Shown: positions 8,183-16,653 of the stretch, piece by piece | Numbering within the stretch: the first letter of the stretch is position 1 | Layout: each line of letters begins with the position of its first letter | NCBI GenBank assembly: GCA_046533095.1 | Contig: JAJQRA010000014.1 | Location: 1-64,000 of the forward strand | Length of the DNA stretch: 64,000 bases | Direction: 5' to 3' | Source of the DNA: ZAX-1 sp046533095 | Lineage (GTDB): Bacteria; Bacillota; Clostridia; Lachnospirales; Lachnospiraceae | Notes under the pieces: generated by a model | Database searches by the model: none | Told to the model about the DNA's origin: nothing | What the model saw: the letters and a program-made list of their open reading frames with translations, nothing else | Program-made: the position numbers and the translations under genes

Positions 8183-9366
8183 GAGCGTGGGAAATATTGC
8201 TATATTCACAAGCTCTCTATCGGATTATATACACAATCTAAGCGTCAGCAGTTTGGTCATGAGCATTTTAGCCCTCTTTATGCTGCTTGGCCTTGTGGAC
8301 AAGCTACGTGGAAACAAGCACGGCTACGGCGAACGCTTTGACGCAGGTTTTCAAGCGATGGGTGATCTGGCGTTGGCAATCACTGGAATCATTGCCATAT
8401 CACCAGTACTGCTTCGTGTACTCTCCCCCTTTGTTGCCCCGCTATACAGGCTGGTGGGTGCATCGCCGGCGATGTTTCCGGCATCGCTTCTGGCACTAGA
8501 TATGGGTGGCTATGCAAATGGCGCAGGGAAATGCGGCAGTGGGCAATTATGCCGGTATTATTGTGGCCTCTACCATGGGAATTACGATCTGCTTTACCAT
8601 TCCTTATGCCCTTACAGTTTTAAAAAAGGAAGATCATCCTCTTTTTGCCACCGGAATCCTGCTTGGTATCATAACCTTACCGGTTGGATGTTTGTTAGGT
8701 GGACTAGCTATGTCAACAAGTTCTACACCGATTTCCATGGAAGACTTGCTTTTTAATACGTTGCCGGTTGTTTTGCTGGCCGTTGCCGTGGGGCTTTTAC
8801 TGGTTCTTAAACAGAGTCTTATGTTAAAAATTTTTGCAGGTTTTGGAAAAGCGATCACTTGCATCGCCACAGTGAGTCCTGCGATTGCAATCTTCCAGTA
8901 TCTTACCGGAATACGTCTGCCGCTTTTCTATTTGATGGTGGAGGAGGATCCTGTGCTCGGTGGCGTTCCTCTTTTAATCGGCTTGCTTCTTGTCGGACAA
9001 ATTGCCATTGTACTCGCCGGAGCTTTTCCAATGGTGCTATTCTTAAATCGCAGATTGGGCAAGCTGATGGGAAATTTCGGTAAAAAAACAGGGATAAACG
9101 GCGAGGCCTCTGCCGGTCTCTTGACGCAATTGGCCAGTAGTATTCCCGTGTGGTCGGCAATGGAAAACATGAACAGCCGCGGGAAGCTGCTTAACGTTAC
9201 CTTTGCAGTATCCGGTTCCTTTGTTTTAGGGGATGTGCTCGCCTTTACCGGAGGAGCAAGCCCACAAATGGTGTTCCCGATGATCATTACGAAGCTGTCC
9301 AGTGGAATTCTTGCTATTTTGCTTGCACTGTTCCTGATAAAAAAGAACATCTTAAAACTCGAATAA
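8163..9366 (+). pseudogene. eutH: EutH-type permease, frameshifted
   Basis: A membrane permease of the ethanolamine-transporter EutH family, about 400 residues if the frame is restored. The first part (from ATG 8163) has the family sequences DAGFQAMGDLALA, SPAMFPASLLALDMGGYA. The frame then breaks at about 8515, and the rest continues in another frame as MQMAQGNAAVGNYAG, CLLGGL, and GSFVLGDVLAFTGG to the stop at 9366. Inserting one extra ATGCA unit in GGCTATGCAAATGG restores the reading YAMQMAQG exactly, so the break is a 5-base deletion in what may have been an ATGCA pair. No other eut genes are nearby, so the natural substrate may not be ethanolamine. It could also be a sequencing error. 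Confidence 0.8.
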
Positions 9367-9412
9367 AGGGTAACCAAACCATGCTCTCATTCTAAAAAAA
9401 GGCGGTATCATC

Positions 9413-10519
9413 ATGACAATAGACAACAGGAATGGGCAACGCTCCCAACACGATCCATTATCAGACCATGTTTATTTGAAAAAAGACCACGCAAAGGTGG
9501 TGATTTTAGATCAGAGCTTATTGCCCGGGCGGATACAATACCTAGAACTTAGCCGGGCACAGGACATGTACGATGCGATTTTAAAGTTAAGGGTCAGAGG
9601 CGCGCCTGCGATTGGAATCTTTGCCGGATATGCCATGTATGTGTTGGCACGGGGGATATCCGGCGGCATGGAACGGGATGACGATGTTCATGATTTTTTA
9701 GAAAAATTCAATGAAGTAGGAAGCTATCTTAACGCTTCTCGTCCTACGGCAGTCAATTTAAGCTGGGCTATCCGGCGTATGCAGCAGGTAGCAAAAGGCA
9801 ATGCAGAAAAACCCATTTCTAAAATTCTCCCACTTTTAGAGCAGGAATGCCATAACATTCATTTAGAGGATATTGCGATGTGCAGGGCAATTTCCGAATA
9901 CGGATTATCCCTCTTAAAAGAGGGGGACGGTATTCTTACACACTGCAATGCGGGGCCACTTGCGACTTCCCGCTATGGAACTGCTTTAGGGCCACTGCTA
10001 TTAGGAAAAGAGCAGGGCATGACGTTTCATGTGTTTGCAGATGAAACTAGGCCTTTGTTGCAAGGGGCAAGGCTTACGGCTTATGAGCTGTATCAGGCAG
10101 GGATTGATGTAACGTTGATTTGCGACAATATGGCAAGCATCGTCATGAAAAATGGGTGGGTACAAAATTGCTTTGTAGGGTGTGACAGGATAGCGGCCAA
10201 TGGGGATGTGGCAAATAAGATTGGCACGAGCGGAGTGGCGATTCTAGCCAAACATTATGGTATTCCATTTTATGTATTGGGACCTGGATCTACCATTGAT
10301 TTTGCAACACCAACGGGTAGCGAGATTCCCATAGAGCTTCGGGAACCAGCGGAAATTAAGGAGAAATTTTATCAAGAACCGGTGGCAAGTGCACAAGTAA
10401 AATGCTATAATCCGGCATTTGACGTGACAGATCACGAACTGATTACCGCCATCATTACAGACAAAGGAATTTGCTATCCACCCTTTACGGATAGTTTGCG
10501 CCGGTTGCATCAGATGTAA
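9413..10519 (+). CDS. mtnA: MtnA-family aldose-1-phosphate isomerase
   Basis: A 368-residue protein of the eIF2B-like isomerase family, matching methylthioribose-1-phosphate isomerase, which converts the aldose phosphate to methylthioribulose-1-phosphate in methionine salvage. The family motifs are intact: RVRGAPAIGI near residue 63, catalytic Cys178 in HCNAGPLAT, Asp258 in GCDRIAANGD, and NKIGT. Close relatives act on 5-deoxyribose-1-phosphate instead, and no mtnK, mtnB or other methionine-salvage genes are nearby. Its position right after an EutH-type permease and a sensor kinase suggests uptake and breakdown of a nucleoside-derived sugar. A GGCGG site precedes the ATG; a bidirectional terminator follows. 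Confidence 0.88.
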   Translation: MTIDNRNGQRSQHDPLSDHVYLKKDHAKVVILDQSLLPGRIQYLELSRAQDMYDAILKLRVRGAPAIGIFAGYAMYVLARGISGGMERDDDVHDFLEKFNEVGSYLNASRPTAVNLSWAIRRMQQVAKGNAEKPISKILPLLEQECHNIHLEDIAMCRAISEYGLSLLKEGDGILTHCNAGPLATSRYGTALGPLLLGKEQGMTFHVFADETRPLLQGARLTAYELYQAGIDVTLICDNMASIVMKNGWVQNCFVGCDRIAANGDVANKIGTSGVAILAKHYGIPFYVLGPGSTIDFATPTGSEIPIELREPAEIKEKFYQEPVASAQVKCYNPAFDVTDHELITAIITDKGICYPPFTDSLRRLHQM

Positions 10520-10520
10520 A

Positions 10521-10558
10521 AAACTGCCAGAGTAGGGTAAATCCTCCTCTGGCAGTTT
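10521..10558. terminator. Bidirectional rho-independent terminator
   Basis: A 12-base-pair perfect stem (AAACTGCCAGAG / CTCTGGCAGTTT, 10521-10532 and 10547-10558) with A and T ends. It separates the isomerase gene from the convergent secreted-protein gene and can serve both. Confidence 0.85.
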
Positions 10559-10576
10559 GCATCATCTGCTGTTTCG

Positions 10577-11380
10577 CTAATCCAATGGCACCAAACCTAA
10601 ATTTTTTGCAAACACGACGGCTAATACTTTGCCATTCTTGTCAAAATAGAAACGTTGTATATATTCATTTTCACCTTTTTTATAGGAATACTCCAAATAA
10701 GTCTTGATCTTACTTATGCCAGCAGCTGCGGGGGCTGCTTTTTTAAGGTACTTATCAAAGGTGCTGCCTATTGTTCTTTCCTTTGTATTGCCATATGCTT
10801 TGATCACATCTGATTTACTGCTTGCTATCCTTAGACCGCCTCTAGATGTTGATACTAAGCCGGTGTCCTTGATATAGACAGAAAAATAAGCAAGCGAGTT
10901 GCTGTCCTTATAGGTATCGAAACCATCTTTTATGCCATCGGTTAAAAAGTTGTAATTTGAGATGCGTAGGACGTATGAAGAGTCGTATGCTAATCGCTTG
11001 ATCTTGAAATCAGCTTTTGAAAAAGCCTTGACCACCTTTACCGTTGCCGTATAGGTCTTCGTATTTACAGTGGCCTTGATGGTGGTGGTGCCTGTCTTAA
11101 GTGCAGTTACTTTGCCGTTTTTTACAGTGGCAACCTTTGCATTCGAGCTTTTCCACGTTACTTTCTTTGAAGTACCGTTTACTTTGAACGTAAAGTCGCT
11201 TCCTACAAATAGAACCTTACTGGTTGAGTTTAGCTTTATGGGTGCTTCAACAAATTGCACATCGTATGCTTTTGGGGAAACGGCCGGTTCCTGCGCATAG
11301 GTAGTGATATTTGCTGTGCCAAGTACTGTCAGAGCACAAAGTGCCGCGAGGAATCTGTTGCCTAATTTTTTGTTTACCAT
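10577..11380 (-). CDS. Secreted protein with a bacterial Ig-like (Big_2) domain
   Basis: A 267-residue exported protein. It has a signal peptide (basic MVNKKLGNRF, then a hydrophobic LAALCALTVLG core, cleavage near AYA/TYAQ at 28-30). Residues about 45-118 form one Big_2 immunoglobulin-like repeat (WKSSNAKVATVKNGKVTALKTG, then TTTIKATV). The C-terminal half, about 125-267, has no domain I know; it resembles the secreted modules that follow Big_2 in Clostridia. It is probably cell-surface or secreted and non-enzymatic. Upstream, on its coding strand, GGAAAAGAGGCTAAGA precedes the start. It stands alone between terminators. Confidence 0.75.
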   Translation of the reverse strand: MVNKKLGNRFLAALCALTVLGTANITTYAQEPAVSPKAYDVQFVEAPIKLNSTSKVLFVGSDFTFKVNGTSKKVTWKSSNAKVATVKNGKVTALKTGTTTIKATVNTKTYTATVKVVKAFSKADFKIKRLAYDSSYVLRISNYNFLTDGIKDGFDTYKDSNSLAYFSVYIKDTGLVSTSRGGLRIASSKSDVIKAYGNTKERTIGSTFDKYLKKAAPAAAGISKIKTYLEYSYKKGENEYIQRFYFDKNGKVLAVVFAKNLGLVPLD

Positions 11381-11741
11381 TCTTAGCCTCTTTTCCTTAG
11401 TTCGCCTTAGCGGCGATACTAATATCTATTTTGTGAATTTAAAATATTAGGGAAATTATCCCTTCTTTGGTAAAATCATTATAGCAGAGAAAATGATATA
11501 TGAAAAGAGTAAATTCAAAGATTTTAGAGGATAGAACCAATAGAACCTTTTTACAAAAAAATACAAATAGTACAAGGAGTAAGCAAAATATCTGTAAAAG
11601 AAAAACTTGTCAGCTATAAATGGCAGGTTTTTTGTATTTTGCTGTCGAAAAAATCCCAAATAGCATGACACGAATTTCCAAAAAATATAGGTAATCTATG
11701 CTAGGATTTACACTAAGATAGAAAAAAGAAGGGGTGACACT
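11381..11741. other. Intergenic, AT-rich, with an orphan hairpin
   Basis: No gene found. It holds the divergent upstream regions of the Big_2 protein (minus) and the JAMM-LysM protein (plus). A terminator-like hairpin at 11601-11633 has no upstream gene on its strand. Confidence 0.5.
11601..11633 (+). terminator. Orphan terminator-like hairpin
   Basis: AAAAACTTGTCA pairs with TGGCAGGTTTTTTT (two G-U pairs) around an eight-base loop, followed by T residues. No gene on this strand ends nearby, so it may end a small RNA or act as an attenuator for the gene at 11742. Confidence 0.5.
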
Positions 11742-13475
11742 GTGATTGAAATTATTTATAGCGATAGCGAAAAATGTGGACAAACTGTACCGGTAGAACT
11801 ACCAAAGAACATTCGTCAAATAGGAAGTCCCAAAGGAAGGCATAAAATTTATATAGAAGATTATGTATATACATATCTGCATACAGCAGTTTTTGAAGGC
11901 AATGCAGAAAAACGGGCGGCAGTTTTGCTAGGGAAAAGTGAAATGGAAAAAGACATAAGGTATACGTTTATAAGTGGTGCCGTAAGCTGTGAGGAGTTTG
12001 TATTTCGCCAGAATGATATTATATTTGACGAAGCGTGTTGGGAATATTTATATAAGGAAATAAAGCAATATTATGATCGGCAAGAAGTGGTAGGCTGGTT
12101 TGTTGGCAGGCCGGGTTTTCCACTTGAAATAACCCCGGCGATTGAGGGGATGCATAGAAAATATTTTGCAGGGCGGGATAACGTGGTACTTTTATCGGAA
12201 TCCGCAGAACAAGAAGATGTGTTTTATGCTTATGAACAAGGATTTTTGCAAAAAAAAGAAGGATATTACATCTATTATGAAAAAAATATCGCTATGCAAG
12301 AATACATGGTAGGCAGAAAAGAAAGAGCCAGAGAAAATGGGCTCGAAGTTGAGGAACGCGTATTAATGCAGATGGAGGAGTACATTTTACCGAAAGGAGC
12401 CGCAATTGGAAATGATGGGGGTTTAGAAAACCGAAGCGAGATTACGAATAGCATCCAAACGCAGCAGGGAAAATCTGTATCGCAAGATGCGCAACACGCA
12501 AAATCCGTGCCACAAGAGGAACAGCAGGCTAAGCTCATAGATGGAATTGAAGCGGAACAGGAAAAATCAGCGGCAGAGCAGGCATTGCAAAGTTACCGTG
12601 CGACATTGCTTGAAAAACGTGCGGCGAATGGACAGAAAAAAATGGGTGCACTGCTATACGCTACTTCATCGATCATTCTTGTAATTTTATGTGTCATCGG
12701 AATAACAACGTTAAATAATTATGAAAAAATGAAAAATGTAGAGGCCACTCTGTCTAGCCTTTCTGATTCTGCATTGGATGACGTGCAAAATGCTTCTAAA
12801 AATGAAGAAATCAAAGAGACTCCGGTTGTGGTGGAAACAATTGGAAAAGATATAAAACTGCAAAAAACGTCACAGGAGGCAGCAGATGAAAAAACACAGG
12901 AAACTTCGGAGCAATTAGCTGCAGTTTCTGACAATGCAAAAGCGGAGGCGAAAAATGAGGGGGGAAATACCGCAGGGGAAAGCAGAACCACAGGGGAAAG
13001 CAGAACCGCAGGGGAAAGCAGAACCACAGGGGAAAGCAGAACCGCAGGGGAAAGTACAACCGCAGGGGAAAGCACAGCGACAGGGGAAAGCACGGGCATA
13101 GCGACAGGAGAAAGCACAGCCACAGAGGGAAACAAAACCACAGGAGCGAGCACAGCGACAGGAGAAAAGAAAACAACAGAAGGGAGCACAGCGACAAAGA
13201 GAGAAGATGCACAAGGGCAAGGTGCAGTTTCTGGAAATCAAGATAAAGGAGAAAACACATCGGTGGATGAAACGCAGGAAAGTCAAACGGCAGCCCAAAC
13301 AATGGCACAGACTTATCTGGCACAAGGCTTTTATATCGTGCAACCTGGAGATCGCCTAGAACTTATCTGTAAATCGATCTATCAGACCACAGCTATTCTG
13401 GAGAAAATATGTGAAATAAATGGAATTAAAGATGTAGATAAGATATATATAGGACAAAAAATTATTCTTCCGTAA
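11742..13475 (+). CDS. Membrane protein with inactive JAMM-like domain and C-terminal LysM
   Basis: A 577-residue protein with a GTG start (site AAGGGGTGACACT). Residues about 20-165 look like a JAB1/MPN (JAMM) fold: HTAVFEGNAEKRAAVLLG then EEVVGWF-type strand. At the place of the metal motif HxHPG it reads GWFVGRPGFPLEITPAIEG (near 116), so both zinc histidines are lost and it should not be a protease. Residues about 300-325 form one membrane helix (ALLYATSSIILVILCVIGIT). A low-complexity Thr/Gly/Glu/Ser repeat (about 405-490) follows, then a LysM peptidoglycan-binding domain at the end (YIVQPGDRLELIC ... IYIGQKIILP). The predicted layout is a cytoplasmic JAMM-like part with LysM in the wall. 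Confidence 0.8.
   Translation: MIEIIYSDSEKCGQTVPVELPKNIRQIGSPKGRHKIYIEDYVYTYLHTAVFEGNAEKRAAVLLGKSEMEKDIRYTFISGAVSCEEFVFRQNDIIFDEACWEYLYKEIKQYYDRQEVVGWFVGRPGFPLEITPAIEGMHRKYFAGRDNVVLLSESAEQEDVFYAYEQGFLQKKEGYYIYYEKNIAMQEYMVGRKERARENGLEVEERVLMQMEEYILPKGAAIGNDGGLENRSEITNSIQTQQGKSVSQDAQHAKSVPQEEQQAKLIDGIEAEQEKSAAEQALQSYRATLLEKRAANGQKKMGALLYATSSIILVILCVIGITTLNNYEKMKNVEATLSSLSDSALDDVQNASKNEEIKETPVVVETIGKDIKLQKTSQEAADEKTQETSEQLAAVSDNAKAEAKNEGGNTAGESRTTGESRTAGESRTTGESRTAGESTTAGESTATGESTGIATGESTATEGNKTTGASTATGEKKTTEGSTATKREDAQGQGAVSGNQDKGENTSVDETQESQTAAQTMAQTYLAQGFYIVQPGDRLELICKSIYQTTAILEKICEINGIKDVDKIYIGQKIILP
12968..13200 (+). repeat. 18-bp in-frame tandem repeat encoding (T/A)GES(R/T)
   Basis: An 18-base unit (about ACCGCAGGGGAAAGCAGA) repeats within the LysM gene, encoding TAGESR/TTGESR units, nearly perfect to about 13050 and degenerate to 13200. 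Because the unit is a multiple of three, copy-number change alters the spacer length without breaking the frame. It probably spans the cell wall as a flexible stalk. Confidence 0.85.
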
Positions 13476-13513
13476 AAGTAAGGAGAAATTTTAAATGTGA
13501 CTTAGAGCATATA

Positions 13514-13757
13514 GCCAAATTGTAATTTGAGATATGGCCAATTTGCAATTTGAGATATGGCCAATTTGTGGTTTGAGATATGGCCAATTTGTGGTTTGAG
13601 ATATGACCAATTTGTGGCTTAAGGGATAGCCAATTTGTGGTTTGAAATATGGCCAATTTGTGGCTTAAGGGATAGCCAATTTGTGGTTTGAAATATGGCC
13701 AATTTGTGGTTTGAGGTATAGTCAATTGTGATTTGAGATATGACTAATTTGTGCCTT
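13514..13757. repeat. 23-bp minisatellite array, about 11 copies
   Basis: A unit close to GCCAATTTGTGGTTTGAGATATG repeats with strict 23-base period from 13514 (copies at 13514, 13537, 13560, 13583, 13606, 13629 and so on) to about 13757. Units alternate between variants (TGTGGTTTGAGATATG and TGTGGCTTAAGGGATA), which suggests duplication of unit pairs. The 23-base period is not a multiple of three, so the open frame on the minus strand is a by-product. It lies between the LysM protein and the gene at 13951. Confidence 0.9.
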
Positions 13758-13869
13758 TCACGAATTGATTATAAAGGAGAAAAAATGAAATAATGAATAA
13801 TATATTTAAATAAGAATAAAATTTTAAGAAAAATTTTAGTGCACCTCCATGTAAAATAGAGTATAATAC

Positions 13870-13899
13870 TTGAGGATAGGTTGTCAAGCAATCTATAAT
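13870..13899 (+). promoter_or_regulatory. Probable sigma-A promoter
   Basis: TTGAGG at 13870-13875, TATAAT at 13894-13899, spacing 18. About 50 bases upstream of the start of the next gene. Another TATAAT occurs at 13862-13867. Confidence 0.6.
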
Positions 13900-13950
13900 G
13901 GACAAAATATAGAATAATATCTGCCCACAATATGGATGGAGGTGCGAAAC

Positions 13951-15147
13951 ATGTCCAAAAAACCTTACCGTATTCTGCAGACCGATGTTGATGTGATGAA
14001 CAAGAAAATTCGCGTCCACAGAATGAGGGTTTTAAGATATACCATAATATTGATTATCATCATACTGGCGGCGGTGGCAGGTTTTTATTGGTATTACCAG
14101 ACAAGGACTTATGCAAGCTATGATATTATACAGAGCGCAGAACGAAAAGATGCGGCAGGGACAAAATTTATTGAATTTGGCGAAAATATAATAAAATATA
14201 GCAACGGTGGCGCCATATGTATCGATCGATCAAATCATTTGATTTGGAATCAGACGTATGATATGCAAGACCCTGCTATCGATATATGTAAAGAATATGC
14301 TGTCATCGCAGATCAAGGTGGAAATCAGATTTTTATCATGAATATGGTTGGAAATAGCGGTAGTCTGGAAACGACTGCACCGATACAGCAAGTACATGTA
14401 GCCGATCAAGGTATGGTAGCAGTGCTTATGGACGAGGAAGACGCTCGATTAATCGAGATGTATGATAGGAAAGGAAAATTCTTAGTAAGAGGGGAACTTC
14501 ATACAGAAAAAGGCGGTTATCCTTTGGACATTACAATATCCGACGATGGCAAAAAAATGGCAGTTTCTTTGTTGACCTTAAATCAAGGAAATATCAAAAC
14601 AACAATTGCTTTTTACAATTTTGACTCTGTTGGACAAAATGAAATTGACAACATTGTCGGAAGCTATTCCTATTCAGATATGATATTTCCTAGAATAGAA
14701 TTCTTGACGAATGATACGATGGTTGCTTTTGGAAATGGCCGAATCGTTATATTTGAAGGGACGCAGAAACCGGCAGTGAAAAAGGAATTGGTCATTGACA
14801 AGGAAATGCAGAGCATTTTTTATAACGGCCATTACTTTGGAATTACATATAATAAAGAAAACAGTGAAAATTACCATGTGGCTATTTATGATTTGCGGGG
14901 CGTGGAAGAACAAACTGTTGATTTTTCAATGGATTATGATGAAATAGAATTTCTGGACAATGATGAAATCTGCATTCGCAATGGCCTTGAATGTCTGATT
15001 ATTACACGCCATGGAATTGAAAAATTTCGTTATGAGTTCGATCGAAACATTTTTAAAATATTGTCAACGAACATAGGGAGGGATTACATCTTCTTGATGG
15101 ATGGAACAACGGACAAGGTCAGGATAAAAGTGAACGAAGATTCATAA
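13951..15147 (+). CDS. Membrane-anchored beta-propeller-like protein (DUF5711 type)
   Basis: A 398-residue protein with a short cytoplasmic N-terminus, one membrane helix (about 28-50, YTIILIIIILAAVAGFYWYY) and a long extracellular part made of repeated strands such as CKEYAVIADQGGNQIFIMN, GMVAVLMDEEDARLIEMYD and DITISDDGKKMAVSLL. That pattern is like WD40/propeller repeats and matches what I know as DUF5711 proteins in Lachnospiraceae. The start is taken at 13951 because the upstream ATG at 13936 lies inside the GGAGG ribosome site. It is followed closely by a CvpA gene, so both are probably one envelope operon. No enzyme function is seen. Confidence 0.75.
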   Translation: MSKKPYRILQTDVDVMNKKIRVHRMRVLRYTIILIIIILAAVAGFYWYYQTRTYASYDIIQSAERKDAAGTKFIEFGENIIKYSNGGAICIDRSNHLIWNQTYDMQDPAIDICKEYAVIADQGGNQIFIMNMVGNSGSLETTAPIQQVHVADQGMVAVLMDEEDARLIEMYDRKGKFLVRGELHTEKGGYPLDITISDDGKKMAVSLLTLNQGNIKTTIAFYNFDSVGQNEIDNIVGSYSYSDMIFPRIEFLTNDTMVAFGNGRIVIFEGTQKPAVKKELVIDKEMQSIFYNGHYFGITYNKENSENYHVAIYDLRGVEEQTVDFSMDYDEIEFLDNDEICIRNGLECLIITRHGIEKFRYEFDRNIFKILSTNIGRDYIFLMDGTTDKVRIKVNEDS

Positions 15148-15170
15148 ACGAAACATTCTAAGGAGTACAG

Positions 15171-15884
15171 ATGGACATACATATGAATGGTTTATTTATT
15201 GCGGTAGTAATTATTTTGGTGGCATTTGCCATATTTGGGTATTGGAAAGGATTTGTAAGAATTGCTTTTTCACTTGTTTCTACGATCCTTATGATCGGGC
15301 TAGTGTCGGCTCTTACACCTTATATCAGCACCTTTATACAGGAGAATACGCCAATCTATCAGATGGTGCAAGAAAAATGCGTAGGTAGTATTCGATTAAA
15401 GGCAAATGAACAAATACAGGAAAAAACCAATGACGAAGTTCCAATTGAAATAGCCGGGATACAGCTACCAGACGTTTTCCAAAAACAATTGTTGGAAAAA
15501 ACAGGTCAGGCAGCAGACAAGATGCTTTCGCAAAGCGGAATTTATAATGAGATTGGCAACTATATAGCAGGATTTATTGTCGATGGAATATCATTTTTCG
15601 TAGCATTTATTTTCATTTCTATCGTGTTGCGGTTTCTGGTAAATATCCTTAATATTGTAGCGAAACTACCGGTTATAAATGGGCTAAATCGAACACTCGG
15701 ATTGCTTGCCGGAATTTTAGAGGGCACGATTATCGTATGGCTGCTGTTTTTTGTGGTGGCAATGAGCTGTACAAGCGTCATTGGCCAGCAAATGATTGCC
15801 TATATAAATGAAAATGCATTTCTTCGCTTTCTATATGCCCATAACGGTGTACTATCCGTTATAGATTATATTTTTTCTTGGTAA
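15171..15884 (+). CDS. CvpA family membrane protein
   Basis: A 237-residue protein with four predicted membrane helices (N-terminal LFIAVVIILVAFAIFGYWKGFVR, then LVSTILMIGLVSAL, and two after residue 130). The YWKGFVRIAFSL turn in the first hairpin is typical of CvpA/colicin V production family proteins. A larger extracellular loop lies between the second and third helices. The role in Firmicutes is in the envelope but not well defined. The gene has an AAGGAG site seven bases before ATG and follows the propeller-like gene by 23 bases. Confidence 0.8.
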   Translation: MDIHMNGLFIAVVIILVAFAIFGYWKGFVRIAFSLVSTILMIGLVSALTPYISTFIQENTPIYQMVQEKCVGSIRLKANEQIQEKTNDEVPIEIAGIQLPDVFQKQLLEKTGQAADKMLSQSGIYNEIGNYIAGFIVDGISFFVAFIFISIVLRFLVNILNIVAKLPVINGLNRTLGLLAGILEGTIIVWLLFFVVAMSCTSVIGQQMIAYINENAFLRFLYAHNGVLSVIDYIFSW

Positions 15885-15957
15885 AAATAAGCACTGCCTA
15901 AAATAAAAATGGGTTTTGCTTCCATACGTAGTTACGGACAAATATATTCCGACAGGA

Positions 15958-16063
15958 ACAAAGAGCTACCTTATGTCCGCTCATATTTGCACGCTATAGT
16001 CCTGAACTGGTACGATTCCTGCCATACAACAAAGAGTTGCCTTATGTCCGCTCATATTTGCAC
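15958..16063. repeat. 71-bp-spaced direct repeat (ATGTCCGCTCATAT family)
   Basis: Two copies of a 35-base block (ACAAAGAGcTaCCTTATGTC then CGCTCATATTTGCAC) begin at 15958 and 16029. The second covers the 3' end of folA on the minus strand. The core ATGTCCGCTCATAT also occurs, inverted, in the 26.8-26.95 kb gap. Confidence 0.85.
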
Positions 16064-16530
16064 CATATGTATTCTAAATCAAAATAAGTCTGCTCTTCAC
16101 CGTCTATCGTAATGTTCCATTCCTTTTTTTCATCCAGATTTGGAAAATAAGAATCCCCATCATATGCATAATTTATTTTCGTAATATGGGCAACATCGCA
16201 CAGGTTGACCATCTGGCGATAAATACTTTCACCGCCGATTACATAAATATCTTCGCTCCGATAATTTCTAAGTTTGGCTAAAAGTTCTTCCATGGAGTAT
16301 ACAAGAAGGGCATCTTTTACTTTATAGTTCGTATTTTGAGTCAACACGATGTTTGTCCGATCTTTTAAAGGCAGTCCATTTGGAAAGCTTTCTAATGTCT
16401 TTCTTCCCATAACCACAACTTTGCCTGTAGTAGTCTGGCGAAAAAATTTCTGATCATCTGGAATCTTTACTAATAATTGATTCTTAAGGCCGATTGCCCA
16501 ATTTTTATCTACTGCTGCAATTAAATTCAT
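16042..16530 (-). CDS. folA: Dihydrofolate reductase
   Basis: A 162-residue enzyme that reduces dihydrofolate to tetrahydrofolate with NADPH. Family landmarks are in place: NLIAAVDKNWAIG at the N-terminus, a substrate-binding acidic residue in KIPDDQKFF (near 25-27), GRKTLESFP for the coenzyme, and the glycine-rich VIGGESIYRQ near 100. The length is normal for the chromosomal enzyme. It is a single gene on the minus strand, isolated from neighbours that run the other way. No thymidylate synthase gene is adjacent. Confidence 0.93.
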   Translation of the reverse strand: MNLIAAVDKNWAIGLKNQLLVKIPDDQKFFRQTTTGKVVVMGRKTLESFPNGLPLKDRTNIVLTQNTNYKVKDALLVYSMEELLAKLRNYRSEDIYVIGGESIYRQMVNLCDVAHITKINYAYDGDSYFPNLDEKKEWNITIDGEEQTYFDLEYIWCKYERT

Positions 16531-16653
16531 ATTTCACCACATTTCTGCACAATTTTAACTTTTCGGAATCTGTTTTTTTATCCGATAGCCAAAGGCGTTT
16601 TATAAGTTGGTTTACGGTACCATCAATACAGTATACCAGTTTACTATTATACG

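Noticed and set aside
12719..13323. Three overlapping minus-strand open frames of 140-170 codons in the LysM gene
   Set aside because: They are antisense shadows of the low-complexity GES repeat, made of Leu/Cys/Phe/Ser runs.
13462..13725. An 87-codon minus-strand open frame over the 23-bp array
   Set aside because: It is created by the repeat unit, shows no ribosome site, and the 23-base period would put repeats in different frames.
13514..13757. Possible CRISPR array
   Set aside because: The 23-base units are directly adjacent with no unique spacers, and no cas genes lie nearby.
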